This document shows positions 33,725-41,840 of a stretch of DNA of 64,000 bases, in pieces. The notes beneath the pieces were generated by a model. The model saw nothing but the letters and a program-made list of their open reading frames with translations. It searched no databases and was not told the DNA's origin. Source of the stretch: Roseovarius nitratireducens. GTDB taxonomy: Bacteria > Pseudomonadota > Alphaproteobacteria > Rhodobacterales > Rhodobacteraceae. The position numbers were made by a program, and so were the translations under genes. The stretch covers positions 26,460-90,459 of the forward strand of contig NZ_PDNI01000084.1 in the NCBI RefSeq assembly GCF_002925845.1, given 5' to 3'. Every line of letters begins with the position of its first letter. Positions within the stretch are counted from its first letter, which is position 1.

Positions 33725-35785
33725 ATGAGCAGGACCAGCCCCATGCCAAACGATCCTCTTGTCGTCTTCACCCCCTCGGGCAAGCGTGGGCGTTTCCCCG
33801 TGGGCACCCCGGTGCTCACCGCGGCACGGCAGTTGGGCGTCGATCTCGATTCGGTCTGCGGCGGGCGCGGTATCTGCTCGAAATGCCAGATCACGCCGGG
33901 CTATGGCGAGTTTTCCAAGCATGGTGTGACGGTTCGTGACAATGCTTTGTCGGAGTGGAACAAGGTCGAGGAGCGCTATGACCAGAAGCGCGGGCTGAAA
34001 CCGGGTCGTCGCCTCGGTTGTCAGGCACAGGTCATGGGCGACGTGGTGATCGACGTGCCGCCTGAATCCCAGGTCCACAAGCAGGTGGTGCGCAAGGCCG
34101 CCTCGGCCCGGGTGATCGAGATGGACCCGGCGACCAAGCTCTATTTCGTCGAGGTGGACGAGCCCGACATGCACGAGCCGACCGGCGATCTGGAACGGCT
34201 CGCGCGCGCGCTGAAGCGCGAATGGGGCATCGGGGATATCCGTGCCGATCTCACGCTCCTCTCCAGGCTGCAACCGGTGCTGCGCAAGGGCAAGTTCCAG
34301 GTGACCGTGGCACTCCATCGCGGCCATGAGAACGACCCGGCGCAGGTGCTGGAAATCTGGCCGGGGCTACACGAGGACGGGCTTTATGGGCTGGCCATCG
34401 ACCTCGGCTCCACCACCATCGCCGCCCACCTGACCGATCTCGTGACCGGTGAGGTAAAGGCGTCCTCGGGCATCATGAATCCGCAGATTCGCTTTGGCGA
34501 GGATCTGATGAGCCGGGTCAGCTATTCGATGATGAACCCCGGCGGTGACAAGGAGATGACGGCGACGGTGCGCGACGCGATCAACGCGCTGGCCGGGGAA
34601 ATTGCCAGAGAGGCGGAGATTGACCCGGCGCTGATCGTCGAGACGGTCTTCGTCTGCAACCCGGTCATGCACCACCTCCTGCTCGGCATCGACCCGGTCG
34701 AACTCGGGCAGGCGCCTTTCGCGCTCGCCACCTCGGGCAGTCTGACCCTGGGCGCGAAAGAGCTCGATCTCGCCGCCATCAACCCGCGCGCGCAGGTCTA
34801 TATCCTGCCCTGCATCGCGGGCCATGTGGGGGCCGATTGCGCCGCCGTGGCACTGTCGGAAGAGCCGGGCAAATCTGAGGATCTGGCCCTCATCGTCGAT
34901 GTGGGCACCAATGCCGAGATCCTGCTGGGCGACAAGACCCGCGTTCTGGCGTGTTCCTCGCCCACCGGCCCGGCCTTCGAGGGCGCACAGATTTCTTCCG
35001 GCCAGCGGGCGGCACCGGGAGCCATCGAGGCGATCCGCATCGACCCCGAAACCAAGGAACCACGCTTTCGCGTCATCGGCTGTGACAAGTGGTCGGACGA
35101 GGACGGGTTCGCGGACGAAGTGGGTGCGGGTGGCATCACCGGCATCTGCGGCTCCGGCATCATCGAGGCGGTGGCAGAACTGCGCATCGCCGGGTTGATG
35201 GACGAGTCGGGTCTTCTGGGTTCGGCCGAGGCCACCGGCACGCCGCGCATGCAGGCGGAGGGGCGCACGCATGCCTACCTCATCCATGACGGCACCGACG
35301 AGGGCGGGCCGCGCATCACCGTGACGCAGGGCGACATCCGTGCCATCCAGCTCGCGAAATCCGCGCTCTATGCCGGTGCGCGCCTCTTGATGGACGAGCG
35401 TGGCGTGGACAAGGTGGACCGCGTCGTACTCGCCGGCGCCTTCGGCGCGCATATCTCGCCCCTGCACGCGATGGTGCTGGGCATGATTCCCGACGTCCCG
35501 CTCGACAAGGTGACGAGCGCGGGCAATGCCGCTGGCACCGGCGCCCGCATCGCTCTCTGCAACGTGGCGGCGCGCCGTGAGATCGAGCGCGTGGTGGGCG
35601 AGATCACCAAGGTGGAGACCGCCATCGAACCGAAATTCCAGGAGCATTTCGTCGCCGCCAACGCCATTCCGCACAAGACGGCCCCGTTCCCGGAACTGCG
35701 CAAGGTGGTGACACTGCCCACCCCGTCCTTCAACACCCATGGCGACGGCAGCGACGGCGGGCGCCGCAAGCGCAGGCGGGGCTGA
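33725..35785 (+). CDS. ASKHA-domain iron-sulfur protein (corrinoid reductive activator type)
   Basis: 686 residues from the ATG at 33725, with AAAGG upstream; ATG 33743 is an alternative. An N-terminal 2Fe-2S ferredoxin domain carries C45, C51, C54 and C99. The C-terminal ASKHA ATPase part shows LAIDLGSTTIAAHL, LIVDVGTNAEILLG, GICGSGIIEAVAEL and VLAGAFGAHISPLHA. This is the architecture of RACE proteins, which re-reduce cob(II)alamin in corrinoid methyltransferases using ATP. No corrinoid protein or methyltransferase lies nearby, so its partner is elsewhere. Confidence 0.82.
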   Translation: MSRTSPMPNDPLVVFTPSGKRGRFPVGTPVLTAARQLGVDLDSVCGGRGICSKCQITPGYGEFSKHGVTVRDNALSEWNKVEERYDQKRGLKPGRRLGCQAQVMGDVVIDVPPESQVHKQVVRKAASARVIEMDPATKLYFVEVDEPDMHEPTGDLERLARALKREWGIGDIRADLTLLSRLQPVLRKGKFQVTVALHRGHENDPAQVLEIWPGLHEDGLYGLAIDLGSTTIAAHLTDLVTGEVKASSGIMNPQIRFGEDLMSRVSYSMMNPGGDKEMTATVRDAINALAGEIAREAEIDPALIVETVFVCNPVMHHLLLGIDPVELGQAPFALATSGSLTLGAKELDLAAINPRAQVYILPCIAGHVGADCAAVALSEEPGKSEDLALIVDVGTNAEILLGDKTRVLACSSPTGPAFEGAQISSGQRAAPGAIEAIRIDPETKEPRFRVIGCDKWSDEDGFADEVGAGGITGICGSGIIEAVAELRIAGLMDESGLLGSAEATGTPRMQAEGRTHAYLIHDGTDEGGPRITVTQGDIRAIQLAKSALYAGARLLMDERGVDKVDRVVLAGAFGAHISPLHAMVLGMIPDVPLDKVTSAGNAAGTGARIALCNVAARREIERVVGEITKVETAIEPKFQEHFVAANAIPHKTAPFPELRKVVTLPTPSFNTHGDGSDGGRRKRRRG

Positions 35786-35794
35786 GGCTCGCCT

Positions 35795-36994
35795 TCAGTC
35801 CTTCACGAACATCTTGCGCGGCCGGTTGCAGAAGGTCTCGGCCGGGCCGGTCTCCTTGATGAGGATCGACTCGGTGATCTCCAGTCCCCAGTCGGACATC
35901 CACAGCCCGGGCATGAAATGGAAGGTCATGCCTGGCTCCAGCACGGTCTCGTCCTCGGCGCGTAGGCTTATGGTGCGTTCGCCCCAGTCGGGCGGATAGC
36001 TGAGCCCGATGGGATAGCCGCAGCGCGCACCGCGCTCGATTCCGGCGCGCTCTAGCGGTGCGGCGAGCGCATTGGCCACGTCGCAGGCGCGACTGCCCGC
36101 CGTCGCGGCCTCGAGCCCCGCCTCCAGCCCCTCCACGAGCGCGCGCTCGGCATCGAGCAGGAATTGCGGCGGCTTGCCGAGAAACAGCGTCCGGCAGAGC
36201 GGCGCGTGGTAGCGCCGATAACAACCGGAAATCTCGAAAAAGGTCGCCTCGCCAGTGGCGAACTCGCGCCCGTTCCACGTCAGGTGCGGGGCGGCGGCGT
36301 CCGAGCCCGACGGCAGGAGCGGCACAATGGCCGGATAATCGCCCCACGCACCCTCGACACCCCGGATCGCGTCACGGAAAATCTCCGCCACGATCTCGTT
36401 CTTCGGAATGCCCGGCTCGACCCGTTCAATAAGCCCGTCGGTGATCTTTTCCGAGATCGCCGCCGCCTTGCGCATGAAGGCCAGTTCCTCCTCGGATTTC
36501 ACCCCGCGCTGCCAGTTCACCAACGCGGTAACGTCGAGGAAGGTGGCCTCGGGCAGTTCCTCGCGCAGCACCTGCATCGCCTTGGCCGAGAAATAGTAAT
36601 TGTCCATCTCCACGCCGATGCGCTTATCCGCGAGCCCCATGCCGGTGAGGCGCTCGGCCAGATCCTGCATCGGGTGACGCTCGGTGGATTGGACGTAGTT
36701 GTCGGGATAGCCGATCACCCGGTCGTCGGTCATCCAGACCGTGCGCACGCCGCCATTGGCATCCTGGTTACGGCCCCACCAGATCGGATCGGCGTCGGGC
36801 AAAACGATCACCCCCTGGTGCACATAGAAAGACCAGCCATCATAACCCGTCAACCAATGCTGGTTCGACGGGTCGGTAACGAAGATCGCGTCGAGATCGC
36901 GCGCGGCCATCGCGCTCCGGGTTTTCTCGAGGCGGCGCTGGTATTCCTGCGGCGAAAAGGGGAGGTCTATCTCGATCATGTGGTGGTCCGTCAT
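35795..36994 (-). CDS. doeA: ectoine hydrolase DoeA (EutD)
   Basis: 399 residues from the ATG at 36994, the usual DoeA length; ATG 36979 is an alternative start. It belongs to the creatinase/Xaa-Pro peptidase (M24) fold. The strongly conserved SNQHWLTGYDGWSFYVHQG stretch near residues 45-65 identifies DoeA, which opens the ectoine ring to N-acetyl-diaminobutyrate. The neighbouring eutB, eutC, Lrp regulator, doeC and doeD support the call. It is divergent from eutB. Confidence 0.85.
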   Translation of the reverse strand: MTDHHMIEIDLPFSPQEYQRRLEKTRSAMAARDLDAIFVTDPSNQHWLTGYDGWSFYVHQGVIVLPDADPIWWGRNQDANGGVRTVWMTDDRVIGYPDNYVQSTERHPMQDLAERLTGMGLADKRIGVEMDNYYFSAKAMQVLREELPEATFLDVTALVNWQRGVKSEEELAFMRKAAAISEKITDGLIERVEPGIPKNEIVAEIFRDAIRGVEGAWGDYPAIVPLLPSGSDAAAPHLTWNGREFATGEATFFEISGCYRRYHAPLCRTLFLGKPPQFLLDAERALVEGLEAGLEAATAGSRACDVANALAAPLERAGIERGARCGYPIGLSYPPDWGERTISLRAEDETVLEPGMTFHFMPGLWMSDWGLEITESILIKETGPAETFCNRPRKMFVKD

Positions 36995-37154
36995 CTGTAA
37001 ACTGGGGTAACTTCGTCCGCCTTGGGGGATTTTTCCGGCGGCTGCCCCAAGAAACGCGCCACCCGATGTCGTTTTCTGACCACCGTGTGACGCAGAGTTG
37101 ACGCAAGCCCGAGCGGCGCGCAGATTGCGCGGACTTGCAGACAAGGAGACAGCG
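36995..37154. promoter_or_regulatory. doeA/eutB divergent promoter region
   Basis: A 160-bp gap. TTGACG at 37098-37103 with CAGATT at 37121-37126 (17-bp spacer) is a possible eutB promoter. AAGGAG at 37143-37148 is the eutB Shine-Dalgarno. No Lrp-type palindrome like the one at 40215 was found here. Confidence 0.35.
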
Positions 37155-38162
37155 ATGCGCCCCGTTCTGGCCGATGTGTACGCCGCCGCTCAGGTGATCG
37201 CCGGGATTGCCGATGCCACGCCGCTGGTGCCCTCACCCCACATGACCGATGTCGCCGGGCAGGAATTCCTGCTCAAGCTGGAGAACATGCAGCCCATCGG
37301 CGCATTCAAGCTGCGCGGGGCCTTGAATGCCGTGGCAGGGGTGCAGGAGGCGTCGGGCGTCACCTGCTGCTCCACGGGCAATCATGGGCGCGGCGTGGCC
37401 TATGCCGCGAGGGCGCGGGGCATCCGCGCGGTGATCTGCATGTCTGAACTGGTGCCGCAGGCCAAGGTGGACGGCATCCGCGCGCTTGGGGCCGAGGTGC
37501 GAATCGCGGGCCGCAGCCAGGACGACGCGCAGGCAGAGGCAGAGCGTCTCGTGGCCGAGGAGGGGCTCACGGAAATCTCGCCCTTCGACGATCCAAGGGT
37601 AATCGCCGGGCAGGGCACCATCGGGCTCGAGATCATGGCAGCGCGCCCCGATACCGAGGTGCTCCTGGTGCCCTTGTCGGGGGGCGGGCTGGCGGCAGGC
37701 GTGGCGATGGCCGCCAAGGCAATCAAGCCGTCGGTCCGCGTGGTGGGGATCAGCATGGACCGCGGTGCCGCGATGTATGAGAGCATCCGCGCGGGCCATC
37801 CCGTCGAGATCGAGGAGGTGCCGAGCCTCGCCGACAGCCTCGGCGGCGGGATAGGGATGCAGAACCGGCTCAGTTTCCCGATGTGCCGCGATCTTCTGGA
37901 CGAAGTGGTCCTCGTTTCGGAAGAGGAAATTTACCACGCAATGCAGGTGCTCTATTACGAGGACCGGATCGTGGCCGAGGGCGCCTGCGTGGTGGGGCTG
38001 GCGGCGGTGCTGTCAGGTAAGGTGAAGGTCACCGGCCCGACCGCCACCATCGTCACGGGCCGCAACCTTGACATGGAGATGTTCACCAGGATCGTGACGG
38101 GCCAGGACGTGCAACTGGGCGATGTGACTGTGAAGGGCCAGCCCTATCGGGGGCGCGCATGA
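37155..38162 (+). CDS. eutB: hydroxyectoine utilization dehydratase EutB (threonine-dehydratase-like)
   Basis: 335 residues from the ATG at 37155 with AAGGAG upstream. It is a fold-type II PLP enzyme: PLP lysine K52 in GAFKLRGALNA, STGNHGRGVAYAA for phosphate/cofactor contacts, and the glycine loop PLSGGGLAAGVAMA. In other bacteria EutB works with EutA and EutC to turn 5-hydroxyectoine into ectoine. By sequence alone a serine/threonine dehydratase is possible; the context favours EutB. It overlaps the next gene by 4 bp. Confidence 0.78.
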   Translation: MRPVLADVYAAAQVIAGIADATPLVPSPHMTDVAGQEFLLKLENMQPIGAFKLRGALNAVAGVQEASGVTCCSTGNHGRGVAYAARARGIRAVICMSELVPQAKVDGIRALGAEVRIAGRSQDDAQAEAERLVAEEGLTEISPFDDPRVIAGQGTIGLEIMAARPDTEVLLVPLSGGGLAAGVAMAAKAIKPSVRVVGISMDRGAAMYESIRAGHPVEIEEVPSLADSLGGGIGMQNRLSFPMCRDLLDEVVLVSEEEIYHAMQVLYYEDRIVAEGACVVGLAAVLSGKVKVTGPTATIVTGRNLDMEMFTRIVTGQDVQLGDVTVKGQPYRGRA

Positions 38163-38728
38163 CCCGTATCGCCTGCCTGTTGGGAAGCCCCCGGCCCGGA
38201 GGCAACAGCGACCTGCTGGCCGGGCGGTTTTGCGAGACGGCGGAATCTCACGGTGCCGCCAGCCGTTGCCACGCGCTGCGGGATTTGCGGTTTCAAGGGT
38301 ATTCAGAGACGGATTCAGGTCCCTATGGTCCGGATGACGATCTGGCCCCGGTTTTGGCCGATGTGAAGGAAGCCGATGTGGTGGTGATGGCCACGCCGAT
38401 CTATTTCTGCAACATGACGGGGCTGCTGAAACAGGCGTTCGACCGGTTCTTCGGTTTCTTCAAGCCGGATTATGTGACCAATCCGGAGCCTTCGATTCTG
38501 GACCGGGGCAAGACGCTGGTTCTTGTGCAGGTGCAAGGCGAAGGGCCAGAGCGGTATGATGACTTACTGGGCCATTATGGCCCGGCGCTGGACAAGCTGG
38601 GCTTTGCCCGGCGCGAATTGATCCGGTCCTGCGGGGTGCGGGCGGCGGGGGATGTGCTGAATGACAAGGCCGCGCTGGAACGCGCGGACATGCTGGCCAC
38701 AGGGCTGGTCCGTGCACAGGGAGGTTAA
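38159..38728 (+). CDS. NADPH-dependent FMN reductase (flavodoxin-like)
   Basis: 189 residues with a flavodoxin-like fold: phosphate-binding loop GSPRPGGNSDLL near residues 9-20 and the MATPIYFCNMTGLLKQAFDRFFGF segment typical of NAD(P)H-FMN oxidoreductases. It is translationally coupled to eutB (ATGA) and followed 3 bp later by eutC, so it is embedded in the ectoine unit. A flavin reductase is not part of the described EutABC or DoeABCD sets. Its role here is unknown. Confidence 0.75.
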   Translation: MTRIACLLGSPRPGGNSDLLAGRFCETAESHGAASRCHALRDLRFQGYSETDSGPYGPDDDLAPVLADVKEADVVVMATPIYFCNMTGLLKQAFDRFFGFFKPDYVTNPEPSILDRGKTLVLVQVQGEGPERYDDLLGHYGPALDKLGFARRELIRSCGVRAAGDVLNDKAALERADMLATGLVRAQGG

Positions 38729-38731
38729 CCG

Positions 38732-39721
38732 ATGGCACATGATATCCGAATCGTGACCGAGGCGGAATTGCGCGCGGCGGTAGGACTCGACCGCGAAACC
38801 GTGGCCGTGATCGAGCAGGCCTTTGGTGCGCTCTCGGATGGCTGGGTGGTGATGCCGCCGGTCATGTCGATGGAATTGGCCGAGGCGCATGGCGAGGTGG
38901 ACGTGAAAACCGCCTATATCCCCGGTATGAGCGGCTTCGCGATCAAGGTCAGCCCCGGTTTCTTCGACAACCCCAGGCTGGGCCTGCCGAGCCTGAATGG
39001 CCTGATGATCCTGTTTTCCGCCAAGACCGGGCTGGTCGAGGCGGTGTTTCTCGACAATGGCTACCTGACCGATCTGCGCACGGCTGCTGCTGGCGCCGTG
39101 GCCGCGCAATACCTCGCCCCCGATCTGGTGCATACGGCAGGCGTGATCGGCTCTGGCGTTCAGGCGCGGCTTCAGGCGCGGGCGGCGCATCTGGTGCGGC
39201 CCTTTGACCGGCTGCTGATCTGGGGCCGCGACGCAGACAAGGCCCGCGCCTGCGCCGACGACCTGTCGGACCTCGAATGCGATGTCCGCGTGGTCGATAA
39301 CCCCGCCGATCTGGTGCGGGCGAGCCAACTCGTGATCACCACCACCCCTGCCAAGGAACCGGTGGTCAAGGCGGGCTGGCTGCATCCCGAGTTGCACATC
39401 ACCGCGATGGGATCGGATCAGGCGGGCAAGAACGAGATCGACCCGCAGGCGCTGGTGCAGGCCGATCTCTACGTGGCCGATCGCGCGCCGCAGGCCCGGA
39501 GCCTCGGCGAATTGCGCGCCGCGCTGGAGGCGGGCCTGTGGGCCGAGGACAACCCGGTGGAACTGGGCGACGTCATCCGTGGCCGCGCGCGCGGCCGACG
39601 CGATGCCGACGAGATAACGATCTGCGACCTTACCGGCACCGGCGCTCAGGACACCGCCATCGCCACCCATGTAATGACGTTGCTCGCGGGCCGCGACGTG
39701 GGTGCGGTGATCCGCGCATGA
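38732..39721 (+). CDS. eutC: ectoine utilization protein EutC (ornithine cyclodeaminase family)
   Basis: 329 residues of the ornithine cyclodeaminase/mu-crystallin family, an NAD-dependent fold. VKTAYIPGMSGFAIKVSPGFFDNP and the Rossmann segment GVIGSGVQARLQARA (about 132-146) are present. In hydroxyectoine users EutC acts with EutA and EutB. The Lrp regulator start overlaps the stop. Without context it would be called ornithine cyclodeaminase. Confidence 0.8.
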   Translation: MAHDIRIVTEAELRAAVGLDRETVAVIEQAFGALSDGWVVMPPVMSMELAEAHGEVDVKTAYIPGMSGFAIKVSPGFFDNPRLGLPSLNGLMILFSAKTGLVEAVFLDNGYLTDLRTAAAGAVAAQYLAPDLVHTAGVIGSGVQARLQARAAHLVRPFDRLLIWGRDADKARACADDLSDLECDVRVVDNPADLVRASQLVITTTPAKEPVVKAGWLHPELHITAMGSDQAGKNEIDPQALVQADLYVADRAPQARSLGELRAALEAGLWAEDNPVELGDVIRGRARGRRDADEITICDLTGTGAQDTAIATHVMTLLAGRDVGAVIRA

Positions 39722-40191
39722 GGCTCGACGCGCGCGATCTCGATATCCTGCGGGTGCTGGCCGACGAGGGCCGAATCACCAAGGCTGAACTCGCTACCCG
39801 CGTCGGCCTGTCGGCGAGCCCCTGCTGGGAACGGCTCCGGCGGTTGGAACAGGCCGGGCTGATCGAGGGCTATCACGCGCGGATCAGCCTGAAGAAGCTG
39901 GGGCCACATGTCACTGTCTTCGTCGCCGTGGAACTGGCGGACCACACGCCCGCTTCATTCCGCGCCTTCGAGGACAGCGTGCAACATTATGCGCAAATCA
40001 CAGCCTGCTGGGCCTTGGGCGGCGGGTTCGATTACCTGATGCAGATCGTGACCCGCGACATCGACGCCTATCAACGGCTCATCGACGAGATGCTGGAGGC
40101 CCGGATCGGGCTGGCGCGCTACTTCACGTATATCGTCACCAAGCCGGTGAAATCCCCGCGCCTGCCACCGCTGGAGATGTTTTTCGGATGA
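39718..40191 (+). CDS. Lrp/AsnC-family regulator (DoeX-like)
   Basis: 157 residues from the ATG at 39718, overlapping the eutC stop. The N-terminal helix-turn-helix is RLDARDLDILRVLADEGRITKAELATRVGLSASPCWERLRRLE, and the C-terminal RAM ligand domain follows with FVAVELADHTPASFRAFEDSV. Regulators at this position in ectoine loci (DoeX/AsnR) bind N-acetyl-diaminobutyrate or diaminobutyrate. A palindrome at 40215-40231, just after its stop, is a candidate operator for doeC-doeD. Confidence 0.88.
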   Translation: MRLDARDLDILRVLADEGRITKAELATRVGLSASPCWERLRRLEQAGLIEGYHARISLKKLGPHVTVFVAVELADHTPASFRAFEDSVQHYAQITACWALGGGFDYLMQIVTRDIDAYQRLIDEMLEARIGLARYFTYIVTKPVKSPRLPPLEMFFG

Positions 40192-40214
40192 ATCATCTAT
40201 TTTCATCAACTCTC

Positions 40215-40231
40215 TCAGAAGAATAATCTGA
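40215..40231. promoter_or_regulatory. putative Lrp-family operator upstream of doeC
   Basis: TCAGA-AGAATAA-TCTGA, a 17-bp interrupted palindrome with AT-rich centre, lies 69 bp before the doeC start and 24 bp after the Lrp-type gene. The inner 15 bases match the E. coli Lrp consensus YAGHAWATTWTDCTR at 12 positions by my count. Confidence 0.55.
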
Positions 40232-40299
40232 AAGCCACGGTGATATCAGCCCCACCCTCTGCGCAAAAAGCATATCTTTCTGCACGAAAGGAGGGCCAA

Positions 40300-41775
40300 A
40301 TGTCCGATTCAGCGATCTGGACCCGTAACGGGATCACCGACACACGCCTTATCCGCAACTTCGCCTATGTGAACGGCAAATGGGAAGCCGGCGAAGGCGG
40401 CGCGACGATTACGGTCAGCAACCCCGCCGATGGCGCGGCACTCGGTGACGTGGCGAGCCTCAGCGCCGATCAGGCGCGCGCGGCGGTGGATGCCGCGCAA
40501 GGCGCCTTTGACGACTGGGCGATGACGCTGCCACAGGACCGTTCCACCATTCTGCGCCGGTGGTTCGACCTGATGATCGAGCACCGCGAGGATCTGGCGC
40601 GGATCATGGTGCTGGAACAGGGCAAGCCGCTCTCGGAAGCGCGCGGTGAGATCGACTACGCGGCGAGCTTCGTCGAATATTACGCAGAGGAATCGAAGCG
40701 CCCCAATATCGAGGGCGTCACCAGCCACCTGCCCGATGCCGAGGTCGAATTGTGGCTGGAGCCGGTGGGTGTCGCGGCCTTGATCACCCCGTGGAACTTC
40801 CCCGCCGCGATGCTGACGCGCAAGGCCGCGGCGGCAATGGCAGCGGGCTGCACCGTTGTGACGCATCCCTCTGGAGAGACACCCTACTCGGCGCTCGCCC
40901 TCGCCGAACTGGCCGAGCGCGCAGGCATCCCGGCGGGGGTGTTCAACGTGGTCACGGGCCGTGCGTCAACCGTGGTGGAGCCCTGGACCGAAGATACCCG
41001 CGTGCGCGCACTCAGCTTCACCGGTTCGACCAGTATCGGGCAGTTGCTTTATCGCCAATGCGCGGGGACGGTGAAGAAACTGGTCATGGAACTGGGCGGC
41101 CACGCCCCGGTGATCGTGTTCAAGAACGCCGATCTGGAAACCTCGGTCGTGGAATCGATCAAGGCGAAATTCGCCACCTCCGGGCAGGATTGCCTCGGCG
41201 CGAACCGCATCTATGTAGAGCGCGCGATCTATGACGAGTTCTGCCGACGCTTTACCGACGCTACACAGACACTCAAGATCGGGCGCGGCATGGACGATCC
41301 GGACATCGGCCCGCTGATGAACGAGAAAGCGGTGCAGAAACAGGAAGAGCACGTGGCGGACGCGCTCAAGCACGGCGCGAAACTGGCCTGCGGTGGCAAG
41401 CGTGACGAGCTTGGCCCGCTTTTCTATCAGCCCACAGTGCTGACGGATGTGCCAGACGCCGCTGCGATCATGTGCGATGAGACTTTCGGCCCGGTGGCCG
41501 CGATCACGCCGTTCGACACCGAGGAAGAGGTCGTGCGCCGCGCCAATGCCACCGAGTTTGGCCTCATCGCCTATCTGCACAGCCACGACCCGCGCCGCAT
41601 CTACCGGATGACCCGGGCGCTGCAATTCGGCATGGTCGCGGTGAACCGCACCAAGGTCACCGGCGCGCCGATCCCATTCGGCGGGGTCAAGCAATCGGGC
41701 CTGGGCCGCGAAGGCGCAAGGCGCGGCATGGAGGAATTCATGGAGATCAAATACGTTTGCCGCGATTGGGCGTGA
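40300..41775 (+). CDS. doeC: NAD(P)-dependent succinate/aspartate-semialdehyde dehydrogenase (DoeC-type)
   Basis: 491 residues from the ATG at 40300, with AAAGGAGG upstream. An aldehyde dehydrogenase: TPWNFPAAM and KPSGETP-type binding motifs, ELGGHAP with the general base, and catalytic Cys C298 in TSGQDCLGANR. GabD-like sequence; in ectoine loci this enzyme (DoeC/Ssd) oxidises aspartate semialdehyde to aspartate. Succinate semialdehyde from polyamines is an equally reasonable substrate given the transporter downstream. Confidence 0.82.
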   Translation: MSDSAIWTRNGITDTRLIRNFAYVNGKWEAGEGGATITVSNPADGAALGDVASLSADQARAAVDAAQGAFDDWAMTLPQDRSTILRRWFDLMIEHREDLARIMVLEQGKPLSEARGEIDYAASFVEYYAEESKRPNIEGVTSHLPDAEVELWLEPVGVAALITPWNFPAAMLTRKAAAAMAAGCTVVTHPSGETPYSALALAELAERAGIPAGVFNVVTGRASTVVEPWTEDTRVRALSFTGSTSIGQLLYRQCAGTVKKLVMELGGHAPVIVFKNADLETSVVESIKAKFATSGQDCLGANRIYVERAIYDEFCRRFTDATQTLKIGRGMDDPDIGPLMNEKAVQKQEEHVADALKHGAKLACGGKRDELGPLFYQPTVLTDVPDAAAIMCDETFGPVAAITPFDTEEEVVRRANATEFGLIAYLHSHDPRRIYRMTRALQFGMVAVNRTKVTGAPIPFGGVKQSGLGREGARRGMEEFMEIKYVCRDWA

Positions 41776-41790
41776 CGGACGGATCTTTGG

Positions 41791-41810
41791 ATATTTTTGG
41801 CAAGATGAAG
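41791..41810 (-). repeat. dispersed 20-bp repeat, copy 2
   Basis: ATATTTTTGGCAAGATGAAG is the exact reverse complement of 10991-11010. It lies in the 65-bp doeC-doeD gap and is followed by GGGGGCACCCCC (41813-41824), a short hairpin, and then the doeD Shine-Dalgarno. Confidence 0.7.
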
Positions 41811-41840
41811 ACGGGGGCACCCCCAATGAAAGGAAAGACG

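Noticed and set aside
41757-41840. Earlier in-frame starts for doeD inside the doeC end
   Set aside because: The added residues would be encoded by the dispersed repeat and hairpin, while ATG 41841 has a good AAAGGAAAG site and a conserved N-terminus.
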